Assembly: GCF_040403615.1 (NCBI RefSeq)
Contig: NZ_JBBAKG010000017.1
Location: forward strand, 1-64,000
Source: Haliscomenobacter sp040403615
Lineage (GTDB): Bacteria > Bacteroidota > Bacteroidia > Chitinophagales > Saprospiraceae
Direction: 5' to 3'
Length of the DNA: 64,000 bases
Shown: in pieces, positions 61,101 through 64,000 of the stretch
Position numbering within the stretch: position 1 is the first letter of the stretch
How the letters are laid out: each line of letters begins with the position of its first letter
Notes under the pieces: generated by a model
Databases searched by the model: none
What the model was told of the DNA's origin: nothing
Seen by the model: the letters and a program-made list of their open reading frames with translations, nothing else
Position numbers and translations under genes: made by a program

Positions 61101-64000
61101 AGACCTACCCGTAACTCCTAGCCTTTTGTTGACCAAAGAAAATTATTGCGCCGACGAAAACATCATTCTAAATTCTTCCATTGCGCCATCTGGCACCAAT
61201 GTAACTTACCGATGGTACAAAGGGGAAGCGCCTAATGGTACACTGATCAGCCAAACGATAGTGCCCAGCTTTACTTTGCGCGCACCCCATGCCGAGAGTC
61301 AGGAAAATTATTACCTGACCATTGAATCGGCAGGTTGTGTGTCATTGCCATCTGCGCCCAAAATGATCCGTATTTTCAAAAAGCCCTTGGCGATTCCCAA
61401 AACAAGCAGTTATTCGCTGTGCGAAGGACAGTCCATTGTGTTGGGTACCGAAGTAGCCGGGCCAGGCATCACCTATTTGTGGACGGGCCCCAATGGATAC
61501 AGCTCAACCAGCCAGTTTCCCCTGGCCATTACAGCCGCAACTGCTGCCAATGCTGGAGTGTACACCCTGGTTATTTCCCGCTTCAATTGTACCTCCGATC
61601 AAGCCTTCATTCCTGTGAGTATAGTGCCCCGCCCGCGTCAGCCCCAGTTGACCTATTCTGGCGCGATCTGCGAGGGGGGCAAAATTACCTTGCGCACCAA
61701 CTCAACGGCATCTTTGTATACCTGGGTAAGCCCTAGTCTGGAAGAGTTTCGGACCAGCGTACCCAGCTTCGACATCAACAATACCAGCAATGCCCAGGAG
61801 GGAAGCTGGCGTTTGTACCTCACGACTCAAGAATGCAGTTCGGATCTTTCTCTTGCACAGGAAGTGATCGTTTATGACAAACCCAAACCCAAAGCCTCTG
61901 CTACTCCTCCCAATGTTTGTGAAGGCAGCCGCCTCGAATTGCGGGTTACCCCCGCCACCCCTAATGCTGCTTTTCAATGGTCGGGGCCAAACAATTACAG
62001 TTCGGTAGGCAATACCGTTGCGATTGAAAATACCCGCCAGGTCAATGCAGGGCGCTATTTGGTAAAAGTTACCAGCATTGAAGGTTGCGTTGGCATGGAT
62101 TCTTTAGTGGTAGAGGTAATCAACAGCATCCGCATATTCAATGTCACCAACAATGCCCCGCGCTGTTTGCCTGGGCCTACTGACATTACGCTATCGGCCA
62201 ATTTTTTTCCACCAGATGACGGCAATTTCCGCTACAGCTGGACGGGGCCAAACAACTATACTTCCAACAAGGCTCAGGCTGTACTTCCCAACGCAACCCA
62301 AGCCAACAGTGGCAATTATTCGGTGGTCATCACGACTGCGGGAGGTTGTGCATCAGAAGCAGTAAGTACCCTGGTCAATGTGACAGATCCACCGCTGACG
62401 CCGATGGCGCCCAAGCTTTCGGAAACGACCGTTCAACCTTTATGTGCAGGAGGCGCCATTACCCTGTGTACCAATGCGTATCAGGGCAATACCGTAACCT
62501 ACAACTGGATCACGCCTACCAAGGGCATCATTTTGAGCAGTACCCCTTGTTTTTCTATTCCCAAGTCTGCTGCGGATGATTCGGGGATTTACTCGGTATT
62601 TGTAAGCATCGACGGCTGTAATTCACGAGAGTCTGGAGAAGTACTGATCGAAGTTACGCCCAAACCCTCTATCACCGCATCAACCAGTGGCCCCGTTTGT
62701 CAGGGACTGCCTTTTAAATTGAAATCTACCTTTGTGCCAGGTGCACAATACAATTGGAGTGGCCCCAACTTTAGTTCTTCGCTGGTCAATCCAGTTGTAC
62801 CTGAGGCTGACTCAGCCCAGCACGCTGGAATTTACTCCGTTTTTGCAACGCTGAATGGCTGCAAATCAGTAGTAGCCACTACCAAACTCGAAGTATTACC
62901 GGGGGCTCGACGGCCCTCAGTGGTGGGCAATAGCCCTTTGTGCATCAGCAGCCCAGGTACCCGATTGCGCTTGTCATTGCGACCAGGCACCGCCACACCT
63001 GGCGCTTTGTACACCTGGAGTGGCCCCAAAGGAGTGCTGGGAAGCAGTTCCACAACCGATTTTGACTTAACCGATTTCAGCAATTATGCCGAAGGAATCA
63101 ATGCCTTCACCGTACAAGCTACCCTGGGGGTTTGCAATTCCAAGGCATCGGAGCCATTCCCGATTTTATTCAGCAAAGTCCCCGGTGGACAAGCGTTTGC
63201 TGGCGCAGATCAATTGGGCTGCGAAAAAGTACCGGTCACGCTGAATGCGCAAGCGCCTGGACAAGGAACGGGGGCATGGAGCCTGGTAAAAGGAGACACT
63301 ACCGGAATCCGTATTGTAGACCCAAGTCTGGCAAAGACCTTGGCCAATGGCCTTAAAGGGGGAAACATGTACACTTTCCGCTGGTCGCTTTCCAATGGTG
63401 CCTGTACCAATTATTCCACCGACGACATCAATGTTACGGTTAGCAAACCGGATACTTCTTTTGCGGGAACAGATATTTTGGCTTGTTTTTCCAGAGAAAT
63501 TAAACTGAACGCCAAGCCTTCCACTAATGCACCGGGTAGCTGGTCGCAATCGGAAGTACAAGGCTTATTGGGCGTGACCATTCTGGACACCAATTCACCC
63601 AAGACAGGCGTAACGGGAATGCAACCCGGCAACTTGTATGCTTTTACCTGGACACTTCGCGCTGGCGGCTGTGGCAACATCAAAGATGAAGTGCTGGTAC
63701 TCATTTCTGATCCTGGGCCGTATGCAGGGATGGATCAATCCATCTGCAATACCGAATCCATGATTCAACTGGATGCCGACAAACCAACAGATGGCAGTCG
63801 GGGACGCTGGACGAGCCTCACTCCCGGAGTCAGCATTCCCAATCCGGATGAAATCAATGCCCAGGCTCGCAACCTTAAAGTAGGAAACAATCTTTTCGTT
63901 TGGGAGGTCGACAATGGCATTTGTGGCAAAGACTCCAGGGATACCGTAATCATCACTTACAAGCGATCACCCAAAGCGGTAAAAGATCAAGTGGTAGGTG
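58123..64000 (+). CDS. Giant secreted HYR/Ig-like repeat protein (3' end beyond window)
   Basis: The frame is open from ATG 58123 to the window end, at least 1959 residues. A signal peptide (MKHLIYTVSILALCSMLGSSLYA) is followed by about seven HYR-like modules (about 120-910) marked by DNC...CGN pairs, for example 152/187, 234/270, 319/354, 411/458. Six Ig-like modules follow, each with a W[TS]GPN motif (W946, W1120, W1286, W1373, W1545, W1632). Last come three about 87-residue modules opening with AG.D (1692, 1780, 1867). Cysteines are regular, so disulfides are likely. It is probably a surface adhesin or matrix protein; a T9SS tail would be expected beyond the edge. Confidence 0.85.
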   Translation, partial: MKHLIYTVSILALCSMLGSSLYAKTEKPTSHYFSTRLVEDTTVVACEDADTAYSTWFNTLQLQVVLPAQLSGNTVTISPTPPETFTFRGPCNDTLRLTFTVKNGGGTQISNATYVFIVQDTLAPRIVSSIADSLILGCKDLVPDSSTVKVTDNCALDTVIYNQTIQGSGNCVFRRKYIRTWRAIDACGNRSDYRQVIVVTDNDAPEFGRFPRDTTLSCSASIAPESLGRPILRDNCDLNPVLSFTDEIVPNVDPNCKRTYELRRLWKSEDACGNSAVRRQIINVVDNIAPTFTPPRDTIIDCRFAEDPQYSGRPRNIRDNCSNLTAANLSFSDVLQNGTCNNNYIVLRTWRLTDSCGNFVTAPQRIEVIDRTAPEITRAPINLILNCDANLDAEARFITWINTLGNALAVDNCTTPSSALRWILQDARSNGQVTFPSLSCSTGSKVILERRVRFIVEDECGNRDTATAIFQVIDDQAPELSNCPANAAINTDLGSCTASFTLQPPQVEDICRFAAPTKENLFYGYSINKGPIKTIPGFVPVQVTLNAGVNLIAYYVRDCAGNTDSCSYTVTVRDRERPEIVCPSDYNLVLATGACTAPLTLPRPVVTDNCSLAGSYNRTLPLDSASAFLTYTYTAILNSYLAGGKLLRYDGVAPNATGDATIIVDYKGDFNSPNAILEVFGENGRFLGSSKEGDASCSQAGKLILSIPRDTFNRWAADGIINLRVAPRRISTPSGRPGEGVNPCNPSAIVNDGDTDRKGYIFANLAYPSILPTYYAQGVTALTPTRMPVPPDSVRVQFAVGETRVSYLILDSSGNADTCTFKVTVRDAELPIAKCKATTLFINPSGLEAEQVKASEIDAGSTDNCSIANLTLTPSTFTCTQAGSVQNVTLAVTDRAGNVARCSTIVRIETERPAPAANSGLCGNDTLSLYANPPIANGGTVFTFRWTGPNGFTSNLQNPIIPRVSSRNAGSYSVEITGITNCKSTGVVEVSIEDLPVTPSLLLTKENYCADENIILNSSIAPSGTNVTYRWYKGEAPNGTLISQTIVPSFTLRAPHAESQENYYLTIESAGCVSLPSAPKMIRIFKKPLAIPKTSSYSLCEGQSIVLGTEVAGPGITYLWTGPNGYSSTSQFPLAITAATAANAGVYTLVISRFNCTSDQAFIPVSIVPRPRQPQLTYSGAICEGGKITLRTNSTASLYTWVSPSLEEFRTSVPSFDINNTSNAQEGSWRLYLTTQECSSDLSLAQEVIVYDKPKPKASATPPNVCEGSRLELRVTPATPNAAFQWSGPNNYSSVGNTVAIENTRQVNAGRYLVKVTSIEGCVGMDSLVVEVINSIRIFNVTNNAPRCLPGPTDITLSANFFPPDDGNFRYSWTGPNNYTSNKAQAVLPNATQANSGNYSVVITTAGGCASEAVSTLVNVTDPPLTPMAPKLSETTVQPLCAGGAITLCTNAYQGNTVTYNWITPTKGIILSSTPCFSIPKSAADDSGIYSVFVSIDGCNSRESGEVLIEVTPKPSITASTSGPVCQGLPFKLKSTFVPGAQYNWSGPNFSSSLVNPVVPEADSAQHAGIYSVFATLNGCKSVVATTKLEVLPGARRPSVVGNSPLCISSPGTRLRLSLRPGTATPGALYTWSGPKGVLGSSSTTDFDLTDFSNYAEGINAFTVQATLGVCNSKASEPFPILFSKVPGGQAFAGADQLGCEKVPVTLNAQAPGQGTGAWSLVKGDTTGIRIVDPSLAKTLANGLKGGNMYTFRWSLSNGACTNYSTDDINVTVSKPDTSFAGTDILACFSREIKLNAKPSTNAPGSWSQSEVQGLLGVTILDTNSPKTGVTGMQPGNLYAFTWTLRAGGCGNIKDEVLVLISDPGPYAGMDQSICNTESMIQLDADKPTDGSRGRWTSLTPGVSIPNPDEINAQARNLKVGNNLFVWEVDNGICGKDSRDTVIITYKRSPKAVKDQVVG

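Noticed and set aside
1..64000. CRISPR arrays, tRNA and rRNA genes, integrase or transposase genes
   Set aside because: I looked in the intergenic stretches and found no direct-repeat arrays, cloverleaf patterns or such protein motifs.

Overview
The window is a bacterial chromosome segment that looks like Bacteroidota, probably the Saprospiria (Haliscomenobacter/Lewinella-like). Four things point there. Many genes are preceded by the Bacteroidota promoter pair, TTG or TTTG at -33 and TAnnTTTG at -7, usually 19-20 nt apart. Shine-Dalgarno sites are rare. Several exported proteins end in type IX secretion (T9SS) sorting domains. Families typical of the phylum are present (DUF2851, DUF1501/DUF1800 pair, PorE-like OmpA protein, LytTR regulator, Bacteroidota-type ParE). 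The species-level guess is inference. Three runs of exactly 100 N (5027-5126, 7817-7916, 13523-13622) are scaffold gaps, and the genes across them suggest the real gaps are longer.

Layout. 0.08-4.9 kb, minus strand: a lipoprotein, then a three-gene cluster (exported sugar-isomerase-like protein, MFS transporter, exported FAD oxidoreductase) that looks like sugar or sugar-acid use. 5.1-12.3 kb, plus: an M16 peptidase remnant and the cell-shape cluster mreB-mreC-mreD-mrdA, followed by capA-like and folA genes where rodA might be expected. 12.4-24.5 kb, mostly plus: DUF2851, two small membrane proteins, parE, a PorE-like OmpA protein, a DUF1800/DUF1501 export pair and purine nucleoside phosphorylase. 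24.5-28.1 kb, minus: small membrane protein, fluoride channel, polyprenyl-phosphate sugar-1-phosphate transferase and M3 peptidase. 28.2-31.4 kb, plus: uppS and aconitase.

31.5-36.6 kb is a small accessory region. It holds an AAA15 ATPase plus RloB pair (AbiL/RloAB-type phage-defence architecture), an exported bactofilin-like membrane protein, and a PIN nuclease coupled to an XRE-ImmA regulator. Both defence/toxin-like units have a palindrome laid exactly over their promoter. 36.7-53.0 kb is mainly minus strand: mutY, an ECF sigma factor, an LptF/G permease (opposite a DUF58 gene), a T9SS cargo protein, a beta-CASP hydrolase, a sigma/anti-sigma-like/DUF4097 operon, a PhoD phosphatase with a T9SS tail and a Prc protease; AIM24 and a small membrane gene are on plus. 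53.2-64 kb: a small membrane protein, a structured RNA candidate, lytTR-mntR, a polysaccharide deacetylase, gltX, and a giant secreted repeat protein that runs off the right edge.

The most unusual non-coding items are a perfect 66-bp palindrome (38757-38822), a 155-bp MITE-like inverted-repeat element (41466-41620), a multi-hairpin RNA candidate with its own terminator (about 53730-53910), and the two operator-like palindromes in the accessory region. I saw no rRNA, tRNA, CRISPR array, transposase or phage genes.
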